DNA of 23,858 nucleotides from NCBI GenBank assembly GCA_026710565.1, contig JAPOQV010000463.1:1-23858 (forward strand), read 5' to 3'. Shown here piece by piece: positions 1-9,055 of the stretch (position 1 is the stretch's first letter; each line of letters begins with the position of its first letter). Source of the DNA: Spirochaetaceae bacterium. GTDB taxonomy: Bacteria > Spirochaetota > Spirochaetia > SZUA-6 > Bin103. Both the position numbers and the translations under genes were made by a program. Below the pieces are notes generated by a model that was given only the letters and a program-made list of their open reading frames with translations, searched no databases and was not told the DNA's origin.

Positions 1-158
1 ACCACACCACCCACCCCCCCACGCCCCCCCCCCCCCACCGCCCACCCCCCCCGCCCCCCTGCCCCTCACAACCCACCATCCTACCCCCCGCCCCGCCCCC
101 CCCCCCCCCGCCCCCGCCCCCCCCCCCCCCACGCGCCCCCCCCCCCCCCCCCCCCCCT
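1..158. repeat. C-rich low-complexity contig end, probable artefact
   Basis: The first 158 bases are almost only C, with scattered A, G and T, and contain many runs of C. The run ends abruptly in the middle of the acetyl-CoA synthetase reading frame. Sequence of this kind inside a conserved enzyme gene is not biologically credible. It is best read as a failed assembly or sequencing end that has overwritten the upstream part of the gene. No gene should be called here, although open frames exist on both strands because the run has few stop codons. Confidence 0.85.
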
Positions 159-788
159 TTCTCCGGCATCGAGCCGGTGCTGCTCGACCAGGAGGGCAAG
201 GAAGTCGAGGGCAACCCCGCAACCGGGGCGCTCTGCATCCGCACGGCGTGGCCGGGCATCATGCGCACCGTCTACGGCGACCACGAACGGTTCCGGCAGA
301 CCTACTTCGACACCTTCCCCGGCTACTACATGACCGGCGACGGCGCCCGCCGCGACGAGGACGGCTACTACTGGATCACCGGCCGCATCGACGACGTGCT
401 CAACGTCTCCGGCCACCGCATCGGCACGGCCGAGGTGGAGGGCGCGCTCGGCCAGCACGAGGCGGTCGCGGAGGCGGCCGTGGTCGGCTACCCGCACGAC
501 ATCAAGGGCCAGGGCATCTACGCCTACGTGACGCTGATGAGCGGCGAGGAGCCCTCGGAGGACGTCGAGAAGGGGATCGTCCGCGAGGTGCGCGCCCACA
601 TCGGCCCGCACGCCTCGCCCGACAAGATCCAGTTCGCGCCGTCGCTGCCCAAGACCCGCTCCGGCAAGATCATGCGCCGCATCCTGCGCAAGATCGCCGA
701 GGGGGAAACCTCGCCGGCCGCGCTCGGCGACACCTCCACCCTGGCCGAGCCGGGCGTGGTCGACGACCTGGTCGCCGGCTGCAAGTAG
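159..788 (+). CDS. acs: Acetyl-CoA synthetase, C-terminal part (5' truncated)
   Basis: AMP-forming acetyl-CoA synthetase, which activates acetate with ATP and CoA in the cytoplasm. About 209 C-terminal residues remain of the roughly 650 usual for the family. Recognisable blocks are [20 protein letters not shown] (the Asp that binds the adenylate ribose), then [17 protein letters not shown] (the hinge into the mobile C-terminal domain), and near the end [19 protein letters not shown], which carries the catalytic Lys that is the usual target of regulatory acetylation. The tail ([16 protein letters not shown]) is also typical of Acs. The frame is open leftwards to base 159 and is then lost in the C-rich run, so the true start is not in this window. 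The stop is TAG at 786-788. The call is firm; the truncation is technical rather than a pseudogene. Confidence 0.95.
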   Translation, partial: FSGIEPVLLDQEGKEVEGNPATGALCIRTAWPGIMRTVYGDHERFRQTYFDTFPGYYMTGDGARRDEDGYYWITGRIDDVLNVSGHRIGTAEVEGALGQHEAVAEAAVVGYPHDIKGQGIYAYVTLMSGEEPSEDVEKGIVREVRAHIGPHASPDKIQFAPSLPKTRSGKIMRRILRKIAEGETSPAALGDTSTLAEPGVVDDLVAGCK

Positions 789-830
789 GCAATCGGAGCT
801 TGCAGGGCGCAAGGAAGGTGAGCCCTGGCG

Positions 831-844
831 CCGGCACTCGCCGG
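831..844 (+). other. Small hairpin between acs and the OLD gene
   Basis: CCGGC-ACTC-GCCGG forms a perfect 5-bp stem with a 4-nt loop, 42 nt after the acs stop. Its last two G residues are also the first two of the ribosome binding site GGGAAGG (843-849) of the next gene. It has no T tract, so an intrinsic terminator is unlikely. It could partly mask the downstream ribosome binding site. Weak evidence. Confidence 0.25.
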
Positions 845-855
845 GAAGGCTCTGA

Positions 856-2628
856 ATGAGACTTCTGCACTACCTCGAGATTCAGAACTTCAAGCACTTC
901 GGCGAGAGACAGTGCATCGAGCTCGATCACCCGGCCGTGTTGATCGGGCCGAACAACTGCGGCAAGACGACCGCCATCCAGGCGATCGCCCTGTGGTCGC
1001 AAGCGGTCAAGACCTGGTACGAATCCAAGGGTCAATCCAGGCCGAAAGAGCGAACCGCGACATCGCTCAACCGTCTGAACATCGTCTCCGTTCCCGTTCA
1101 GCGCACTCGGTATTTCTGGCACAACACCGCCGTTCGTACCGGGAACCGCGAGATTCCGCTCCTGATCACCGTGGGAGTGCAGCATGAGAACAGTGTCGAG
1201 CCCGTGACCATGCGCTTCCGCAATCAGGGCGAGGATCTGGTCTACTGCACGCCCGACGAGTCCACTCTGCAGAATCCGGACGCCATCAGGACGGCGGCCT
1301 CACTGAACGTGCACCTGCTCTATCCGATGTCGGGCCTGGAGACCGAAGAGCCGATCCTGCAGCCCGGACGCATCGACGTCCTGCTGGGACAGGGCCAGAC
1401 CGCGCAGGTATTGCGCAATCTGTGTCTGTTGGTCTTCCAGACGTCCCGGGACGATTGGCAGGAAATCGTCCGCCTGATGCGGAGGCTGTTTTCGGTCGAA
1501 CTGGGCGATCCTGCCGAGACCGCACGCGGCAGCATAGACCTCTTCTACGGCCAACCCGGCGTGAGGGAGCCCCTGGAGGTATCGGTCGCCGGTCGCGGGC
1601 TCCAGCAGTTGCTTCTGATTTTCGCCTACCTCTACTCGCACGGGAAGGCCGTGCTCCTGATCGACGAGCCCGATGCCCATCTGGAGATACTCAGGCAGCG
1701 GCAGGTGTACGTGCTGCTGAGGGAAATCGCGGCTCAAAACGACTCTCAGGTCGTCCTGGTCACGCACTCCGAGGTCGTGCTGGAGGAAGCGCTCGAACAC
1801 AACCTGACGCTGCTCATGGGTGGAAAGACCGACGATCTGGCCGCCAAGCCCGAGATCCGCAACGCCCTGACCTATTTCGGCGCCGAGCATTACATCCGAG
1901 CGATCCAGCACCGCTACGTGCTCTACGTCGAGGGAAGAACGGATCTCGACATCCTGCGAGAGTTTGCCAGGAGGCTTCGCCATTCGGTTGCAGACCAATG
2001 GGACGAACGGATCAACGCATTCTACGTCGCGAACAACCACCCCGATCGCGACCTCGGCGCCGAGCTCGAACGCGTTGAAGGCGGCTATGGACTCACGCCG
2101 AGAGACCACTTCTCAGCTCTCCGCGATATGGTCGCGGGGCTGCGCGGCCTCGCCGTCCTGGACAACGACGGACGCCACCGGCAGGACACCGATGAAGGGC
2201 GCCTCCGCATCGTCTATTGGAGGCGTTACGAGACCGAGAACTACTTCATCACCCCCGAGTTGCTGCGCAGTCACGTCGCCGAGCACTACGGGGCAGGGTT
2301 GTTCTTACAAGCGGCCGACGAACTCCTCGATGCGCTGATCCGCGAACGCGTCTTCGATGACCGCGAGTTTTCCACCTGGAATCGCGTCGATGCCGATGCG
2401 GCTCAGCTCCTGTGGGACGCCAGAACCGAGTCTCTGAAGATGAGCGACTTTGCCGAGGAGTTCTTTCGCCGTCTGGGCGAGCGTCTCGGACATCCGATGC
2501 TGCTCAGGAAAGGAGAACTGCACCGCCTCGTCCGAAGCGTGGATCCCGCGTCGATACCGCCGGAAGTGACCGAGAAGCTCGATCTCCTGAAGGCCCTCTT
2601 CGATCGCCGCGATCACATCGAAGCATAG
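856..2628 (+). CDS. OLD-family ATPase with TOPRIM nuclease domain
   Basis: A 590-residue ABC-type ATPase fused to a TOPRIM domain, the architecture of OLD (overcoming lysogenization defect) nucleases. The N-terminal ATPase starts with LEIQNFKHF and has Walker A GPNNCGKT (31-38), a signature-like stretch (about 243-250), Walker B LLIDEPDAH (267-275) and an H-loop His304. The TOPRIM part begins with VLYVEG (Glu359), followed by LDNDG (Asp436, Asp438) and an RRYETENYF motif (456-464), which resembles the R-x-x-E-N-Y stretch after the TOPRIM core in OLD proteins. The ATG at 856 has the ribosome binding site GGGAAGG (843-849) six bases upstream. Proteins of this family cleave or nick DNA and include phage-defence nucleases such as GajA of Gabija. 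No UvrD-like helicase partner lies beside it, so it looks like a stand-alone (class 1) member. GC content is visibly lower than in the neighbours, suggesting acquisition. Substrate and role in this organism are unknown. Confidence 0.85.
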   Translation: MRLLHYLEIQNFKHFGERQCIELDHPAVLIGPNNCGKTTAIQAIALWSQAVKTWYESKGQSRPKERTATSLNRLNIVSVPVQRTRYFWHNTAVRTGNREIPLLITVGVQHENSVEPVTMRFRNQGEDLVYCTPDESTLQNPDAIRTAASLNVHLLYPMSGLETEEPILQPGRIDVLLGQGQTAQVLRNLCLLVFQTSRDDWQEIVRLMRRLFSVELGDPAETARGSIDLFYGQPGVREPLEVSVAGRGLQQLLLIFAYLYSHGKAVLLIDEPDAHLEILRQRQVYVLLREIAAQNDSQVVLVTHSEVVLEEALEHNLTLLMGGKTDDLAAKPEIRNALTYFGAEHYIRAIQHRYVLYVEGRTDLDILREFARRLRHSVADQWDERINAFYVANNHPDRDLGAELERVEGGYGLTPRDHFSALRDMVAGLRGLAVLDNDGRHRQDTDEGRLRIVYWRRYETENYFITPELLRSHVAEHYGAGLFLQAADELLDALIRERVFDDREFSTWNRVDADAAQLLWDARTESLKMSDFAEEFFRRLGERLGHPMLLRKGELHRLVRSVDPASIPPEVTEKLDLLKALFDRRDHIEA

Positions 2629-2674
2629 AGACCGGCGTACAGCTCGATGCTCTCGGGCTTCCGGTGTCCTGCGC

Positions 2675-2989
2675 TCAAGCGGATTCGACATCGAAGGCGG
2701 CGATGGAGCGCTGCTCGGCGCTGATTTCCACGCCGAGCAGATGCACGGCGCGGCCCGCAGCCTGGTCCTTGTCGGCGTAACTTCGTTCCTTCAATTGCGC
2801 CAGCGCCGCGCCGGCTTCGGCGCGCTCAGCGACCTTGAACTCGAACAGCCACGCCGTGCCGGGTGAGACCACCGCCAGGTCCATGCGGCCGCGGCTGGTG
2901 GCTTCCTAGTAGTAGCCTTCCTCGCGGATCTCGTGGAAGGTCTGGATGCCGACCGGCAACCTGCGCTGGTCCACGGTGTCAGCATGCAT
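2675..2989 (-). pseudogene. Internally deleted AAA-ATPase/PD-(D/E)XK nuclease remnant
   Basis: Read on the minus strand from the ATG at 2989, the first 27 residues (with LPVGIQTFHEIREEGYY) match the conserved start of the large family that joins an AAA-ATPase-like domain (PF09820) to a PD-(D/E)XK nuclease domain (PF08011). An in-frame TAG (2906-2908) follows. The same frame then continues with EATSRGRMDLAVV and the nuclease tail: Asp in GRMDLAV, ExK in WLFEFKV, KERSYADKD and HLLGVEIS, up to TGA at 2675-2677. The whole ATPase middle (about 400 residues in intact members) is missing. The gene therefore looks like an internal deletion that fused the two ends, with a stop codon at the junction. 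A short protein could start at the ATG at 2884, but it would be only 69 residues. Family assignment is by eye. Confidence 0.7.
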
Positions 2990-3060
2990 CGCGCATGTTG
3001 CCCGCGTGCTCGTATCGTCTTCGGGATCTACGTGGCTGCGCCGAATTCCTGCCGGAGTGA

Positions 3061-3645
3061 TCAGAGCCGGCCGAGGATCTCCGCGACCGGGATCTGCCGG
3101 CCGGCCGAGGCCCCCAGGCGGTAGCGCTCGCGCGGCTCGCCCAGCCGCTCGAGCGTGTGGCCGCCGGCGCCCCAGAGCGACTGGAGCAGCCGCGCCACCT
3201 CCGGGCGCAGCGCCCGGTCGGTGTCGTCGGTGTTCGGCGCGATCGCGCGGTCGTTGACGCTCACCTGGATGCGGCCGGCGTCGAAGCGCAGGTCGCCTGC
3301 TAACGCGGGGTCCTCCTCCAGCAGCCGGCATGCGGTGAGCGCCGCCCGGGCGGCCTGTTGCAGCCGTTCCTGCGGCGTCCCCTCCACCGCCGTGCGCCGG
3401 TCGTAGAGCAGGCCCAGGAACCCGTCGCCCTGGTCCAGGCCGTAGATCGACTCGTGCGCGACCAGGATCACGCCGGGGCCGTCGGGCACGTGCCGGTAGT
3501 CGGCGACGTCGATGGCCAGCTCATCGGTGAGAACGCCGTCCTGGATCCAGCGATGGAACACGGGGATGACGCGGGTGAGATCGAGGCCGCCGCCGTCGGC
3601 CGCGGCTACCTTGACGTTGACGTGCTGCAGTGAGGTGATGTCCAT
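3061..3645 (-). CDS. Conserved hypothetical protein linked to sulfite reductase
   Basis: A 194-residue protein of unknown function starting 18 bp after the sulfite reductase stop, so almost certainly co-transcribed with it. It has no signal peptide or membrane segment. The N-terminal half holds conserved-looking blocks: VIPVFHRWIQ, DVADYRHVPDGPGVILVAHE and GFLGLLYDRR. The C-terminal half has LRFDAGRIQVSVNDR and NTDDTDRALRPEVARLL. I have the impression of having seen similar small proteins beside assimilatory reductase genes, but cannot assign a fold or activity. A role as accessory or assembly factor for the neighbouring siroheme enzyme is inference from position only. Confidence 0.75.
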   Translation of the reverse strand: MDITSLQHVNVKVAAADGGGLDLTRVIPVFHRWIQDGVLTDELAIDVADYRHVPDGPGVILVAHESIYGLDQGDGFLGLLYDRRTAVEGTPQERLQQAARAALTACRLLEEDPALAGDLRFDAGRIQVSVNDRAIAPNTDDTDRALRPEVARLLQSLWGAGGHTLERLGEPRERYRLGASAGRQIPVAEILGRL

Positions 3646-3663
3646 GTCCGTGTACGGCGGCGC

Positions 3664-5961
<2,298 letters not shown>

Positions 5962-6020
5962 CTTGCCGCGGACGTGCGCCCGGTCGGCGCCCGCTTCCCG
6001 CAGGCGCCGTAGAGGCCAGA

Positions 6021-6050
6021 AACATACCCGCCGGCCCGTCCGGCGGTCAA
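6021..6050 (-). promoter_or_regulatory. Candidate sigma70 promoter for the reductase
   Basis: On the minus strand TTGACC (complement of 6045-6050) and TATGTT (complement of 6021-6026) are separated by 18 bases. This lies in the 105-bp gap before the sulfite/nitrite reductase and would give a leader of roughly 50 nt. The -10 box is AT-rich against a very GC-rich background. The -35 box touches the hairpin behind the DUF3179 gene. Confidence 0.45.
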
Positions 6051-6065
6051 CGCGCCGTGGCGCGT
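6050..6065 (-). terminator. Hairpin just after the DUF3179 gene
   Basis: ACGCGCC-GT-GGCGCGT is a perfect 7-bp inverted repeat with a 2-nt centre, starting directly after the TGA (6067-6069) of the DUF3179 gene. There is no T run after it, so it is at best a weak or factor-dependent terminator or an mRNA 3'-end stabiliser. Confidence 0.3.
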
Positions 6066-6066
6066 G

Positions 6067-7269
6067 TCAGCCGCTGAAGACGCGCGTCTGCGGCCGGAAG
6101 GCCGCCCAGGAGAACCAGAAGTGGTTCACCCCCACGACCGGCACCAGTTGCGTATCGGCAAGCTCGCCCTCCACCGCCCGGCCCAGGTGGTTCCACACCG
6201 ATCCGGTGGCCGTGTCGACGATGCTGCCGTCGCGCAGCTCGAACTCCAGCACCCGGTCCCCGACCTGGCGGGAGAAGGGCACCGCGGCGCCCACGTCACG
6301 GCCGGAGGAGATCACCGAGTGATCGAGGGCCGACGCCGTCCCCTCGGCCCACAGCACGGCGACCGGCGTGCCACCGACCTGGTCGTTCACCACGCCGCGC
6401 TCCTGCAGCAGCGTGTAGGGATAGGCGACCGCCTCGTCATCCAGCTCGATGGTCAGCACGCGCGCCATCGCCGGCAGGTCCGACGGCGTTGCGGGCCCGC
6501 GGTACAGGAACGGGCGGCTCCCTTCCCCGTCATAGCCCCCGTAGGGATTGATGCCGTACTGGCGCCCGTGGCCGGTGTCTCTGGACACGACATCGGCGTC
6601 GGGAAAGGAGGCCTTGAAGTCCTCCCAGCTCACCATGGCAAGCGGGACGAAGCGCAGCCGGCTGCCGGCATACTCGCCGGCGATCCCCTCGCCCGTGGCC
6701 TGCTGCCACCACGTCTCGGTCTGCCGGTCGTACATGATCAGGTTGCTGTAATAGAGGCGCCCGGTGGTGCCGAAGTCCAGCACGTGGTCGTCGAACCGGC
6801 GGTCGAAGGCGATGGCGGTGTTGCAGAGCGGGCAGAAGGTGACCGTCACCGGCAGATCGCCGAGCTGGTCGTTGACGATCTCGTGCCAGGTCAGGATCTG
6901 GATGGGATAGGCGCGCACCCGCCCGTCGGCCTCGATCACGGCGACCGGCTCCAGGGGCTCCAGCCAGGCATCGGCGTCGGCGACCGACACGTACTGCGGG
7001 TTGTCGACCGCGGGGATGCCGTCCTTGGGCGGACCGCCGGACAGGATCTCCGAATAGGGCACCGTGTGCCGGCTGAAGTCGGTACGGAACTGCCTGGTCG
7101 CGCCCGACGGCGGCGACTCCTCGGCAAGCAGCTCGACGCTGCCGGCATCCACCGGCGCCGCGGAGGTTTCCGCACGCGGGCCGGCGATCGAGACCCCGGC
7201 GACGGCCAGGATCGCGGCGAGTACGATGGCGAACGCGACGCGCGTACAAGGGGACTGAAACTTCAACAT
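6067..7269 (-). CDS. DUF3179-domain exported protein
   Basis: A 400-residue protein of the DUF3179 family; function unknown. The chosen ATG at 7269 gives an N-terminus MLKFQSPCTR followed by a hydrophobic stretch (about 11-30, ending SIAG), a clear signal peptide or membrane anchor, so the protein probably acts outside the cytoplasm. A longer frame from TTG at 7365 would put 32 charged residues before this signal and is less likely. Family hallmarks are IPAVDNPQYV, YPIQILTWHEIVND (His129), VTFCPLCNTA (Cys146, Cys149) and a second, similar half beginning near SRPFLYRG. The CPLC motif suggests metal binding or redox chemistry. The gene lies upstream of the sulfite/nitrite reductase on the same strand, but a hairpin and a promoter separate them. 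Confidence 0.88.
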   Translation of the reverse strand: MLKFQSPCTRVAFAIVLAAILAVAGVSIAGPRAETSAAPVDAGSVELLAEESPPSGATRQFRTDFSRHTVPYSEILSGGPPKDGIPAVDNPQYVSVADADAWLEPLEPVAVIEADGRVRAYPIQILTWHEIVNDQLGDLPVTVTFCPLCNTAIAFDRRFDDHVLDFGTTGRLYYSNLIMYDRQTETWWQQATGEGIAGEYAGSRLRFVPLAMVSWEDFKASFPDADVVSRDTGHGRQYGINPYGGYDGEGSRPFLYRGPATPSDLPAMARVLTIELDDEAVAYPYTLLQERGVVNDQVGGTPVAVLWAEGTASALDHSVISSGRDVGAAVPFSRQVGDRVLEFELRDGSIVDTATGSVWNHLGRAVEGELADTQLVPVVGVNHFWFSWAAFRPQTRVFSG

Positions 7270-7310
7270 CGCCGTCTGGATCGCGCGGAGCCGGTGGTTC
7301 TTACGGAGCG

Positions 7311-7330
7311 ACGCGGGCGGACGCGGGCGG
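7311..7330. repeat. 10-bp perfect tandem duplication
   Basis: ACGCGGGCGG occurs twice head to tail in the 272-bp divergent region between the DUF3179 gene and the MurA-like gene. It sits about 40-60 bp upstream of the DUF3179 start. It could be a regulatory site or simple slippage; nothing more can be said. Confidence 0.6.
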
Positions 7331-7483
7331 AGGCTTTCACGTGCCGGAATTCGCGCCCGGGGCAACAGCTTTCACCGATCCCTGCCGACAATGAACATCG
7401 GGAGGGCGAAACATGTTGCCGAGCTCACGACCGAGCACGCAGGGAGCCGTCGTTGACCGTGCGAGCCGCGCTTCCGGCGCCCG

Positions 7484-7513
7484 TTGTGCCATCTACGCAA
7501 GTCATGGTATGGT
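7484..7513 (+). promoter_or_regulatory. Candidate promoter for the MurA-like gene
   Basis: TTGTGC (7484-7489) and TATGGT (7508-7513) lie 18 bases apart. They would start transcription near 7520, just upstream of the ribosome binding site GGAGG (7529-7533, eight bases before the ATG at 7542). Both boxes are imperfect. The proposal supports the shorter start of the gene, since the upstream ATG at 7413 would lie before this promoter. Confidence 0.35.
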
Positions 7514-7541
7514 GGCACCTTACCCTGGGGAGGGGAGTGCG

Positions 7542-8966
7542 ATGAACGGGACGTACCGGATCGTGGGCGGTCACCGGCTGAGCGGGACGGTCCTGCCGAT
7601 CCAGAACAAGAATTCTTTGATGGCGGCATTGCCGGTCGCGGTGATGTGCGATCGTCCCGTGCGCTTTCGCGACCTTGCGGCAACCAGCGACGTGGAGACG
7701 TTCCTTTCCATCTACCGCCACTGGGGCGCCGACGTGGATACGGACGGCCAGGACGTCACCATCGACTGCCGCCCTGTCTCATCGTATCGGGTCGATGCCG
7801 ACCTGGGCTCCCGGTTTCGCGCGCCGGTGCTGTTCGTCGGGCCGTTGCTGGCCCGCTTCGGCGTGGCCGAGCTGCCGATGCCGGGCGGTTGCCGCCTCGG
7901 CCAGCGCGCACTGGAGACCCACATTGCCGCGTTTCGGGCGCTCGGCGTCACCGTCGAGGAAGTGGACGGTTACCTGCGGTTCACCGCACCGCGCGGCGAC
8001 CGGCCCCGGCCCACCGTCTGGCTGCCGGAGGCCAGCGTCACCGCTACCGAGAACGTCGCCATGTACGCCGCGGGCACCGGCACGAACGTGGAGATCGTCG
8101 ACGCCGCGTGTGAGCCGCATGTGCGGGACCTGCTCGACCTGCTGTGCGACCTGGGCGCGCAGATCGAGGGCATCAACACCAACCGGGTGACCGTGACCGC
8201 CGGCATCGACGGCAAGACGGAGACCGTCGACTTCCGGCCGTCCCCGGACCACGTGGACATTTCCGGCTTCATCGTCGCGGCCGGCATGACCGCCGGCCGG
8301 ATCCGCATCCGCGGCGCCAATCTGCCCGACATCATGACCGGGCTCGTCGACTGGTTCGAGCGGTTCGGGCTCACCATCACCCGCGACGGCGCCGACCTGA
8401 TCGCCGACGGGACCGACGAGCTGTTCCTGAACGCGGAGCTGCTGCCGTCGGCCGCTCCCGGACTGCCGAAGCTGGCGGTGCGGCCGTGGCCGGGTTTCCC
8501 AACCGACGTCCTGCCGGTGATGGTCTCCCTGGCGTGCAAGATGAACGGGCGCATCCTGTTCCAGAACTGGATGTACGAGCATGGGCTGAACTTCGTCCAT
8601 CAGCTCAACCAGCTCGGCGCCGACATCGAGCTGCTCGACTCGCAGCGGGTCGTGGTGCCGGAGCCGCCAACCCTGTTCCACGGTGGTGAAGTCACCCCGC
8701 CGGAGGTGATCCAGTCGGTCAAGGCGCTGTTCCTGGCCGCGCTGGCCGATCCGGCCGAGACCGTCATCCACGGCACCGACATCCTGCGCCGCCGCTACCC
8801 GGACGTGATCACGGTGTACCGCTCACTGGGCGCACAGATCGAGCACGTGCACGCGCCGAACGGGCACAACGGAAACGGCTCCCTCGGAGGAGTCTCCCTT
8901 CCGACCGGAGCTGAGCTGTCGGCCGGAGCCGACGTGTCCACCGACGTCGGAGCCGCAAGCCTCTGA
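7542..8966 (+). CDS. MurA-like UDP-GlcNAc 1-carboxyvinyltransferase, divergent
   Basis: A 474-residue EPSP-synthase-fold enzyme related to MurA, which moves enolpyruvate from PEP to UDP-N-acetylglucosamine in the first committed step of peptidoglycan synthesis. Matched to E. coli MurA by eye, the key residues are K23-N24 (K22-N23), R93 (R91), C117 in PGGCRLGQR (C115), R122 (R120), D322 in GFPTDVLPV (D305) and R417 (R397). R371 appears to be replaced by Q391. The GAKNAALP loop reads IQNKNSLMAALP, and a Gly/Ala/Ser-rich tail follows residue 438, so the protein is longer than the usual 420. ATG 7542 has GGAGG eight bases upstream and gives MurA-like numbering. An in-frame ATG at 7413, also with a good ribosome binding site (GGAGGG, 7401-7406), would add 43 unrelated residues. 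The gene stands alone, without other cell-wall genes. It may be a paralogue with a changed role. Confidence 0.85.
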   Translation: MNGTYRIVGGHRLSGTVLPIQNKNSLMAALPVAVMCDRPVRFRDLAATSDVETFLSIYRHWGADVDTDGQDVTIDCRPVSSYRVDADLGSRFRAPVLFVGPLLARFGVAELPMPGGCRLGQRALETHIAAFRALGVTVEEVDGYLRFTAPRGDRPRPTVWLPEASVTATENVAMYAAGTGTNVEIVDAACEPHVRDLLDLLCDLGAQIEGINTNRVTVTAGIDGKTETVDFRPSPDHVDISGFIVAAGMTAGRIRIRGANLPDIMTGLVDWFERFGLTITRDGADLIADGTDELFLNAELLPSAAPGLPKLAVRPWPGFPTDVLPVMVSLACKMNGRILFQNWMYEHGLNFVHQLNQLGADIELLDSQRVVVPEPPTLFHGGEVTPPEVIQSVKALFLAALADPAETVIHGTDILRRRYPDVITVYRSLGAQIEHVHAPNGHNGNGSLGGVSLPTGAELSAGADVSTDVGAASL

Positions 8967-8972
8967 CCGTGT

Positions 8973-8993
8973 GACGCGGGGGCGTTCCGCGTC
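8973..8993 (+). terminator. Stem-loop behind the MurA-like gene
   Basis: GACGCGG-GGGCGTT-CCGCGTC is a perfect 7-bp stem with a 7-nt loop, beginning six bases after the stop codon. It sits in the convergent gap with the UxuA-like gene. No T tract follows, so it may be a factor-dependent or bidirectional transcript end. Confidence 0.45.
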
Positions 8994-8999
8994 GCGGCG

Positions 9000-9053
9000 C
9001 AGGGCTGGTCAGCCGAGCAGGGCTGGTCAGCCGAGCAGGGCCGGTCAGCCGGC
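9000..9053. repeat. Three 18-bp tandem repeats in a convergent gap
   Basis: Three head-to-tail copies of CAGGGCTGGTCAGCCGAG: 9000-9017 and 9018-9035 are identical, and 9036-9053 differs at three positions. Each unit contains GGCTG-GT-CAGCC, a short inverted repeat. The array fills most of the 89-bp gap between the convergent MurA-like and UxuA-like genes and ends three bases before the latter's stop codon. It could be a minisatellite or a stacked hairpin at transcript ends. Confidence 0.85.
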
Positions 9054-9055
9054 CG

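Noticed and set aside
81..812. A minus-strand frame covering the C-rich region and acs
   Set aside because: It is antisense to acs and its end is a Gly run produced by the C-rich artefact.
856..2989. Possible Gabija or other multi-gene defence system
   Set aside because: Only the OLD-type gene is intact. No UvrD-like helicase or other effector lies beside it, and the neighbouring nuclease is a deleted remnant.
9000..9053. Possible CRISPR array
   Set aside because: The units are 18 bp, directly adjacent and without spacers, so this is a simple tandem repeat.
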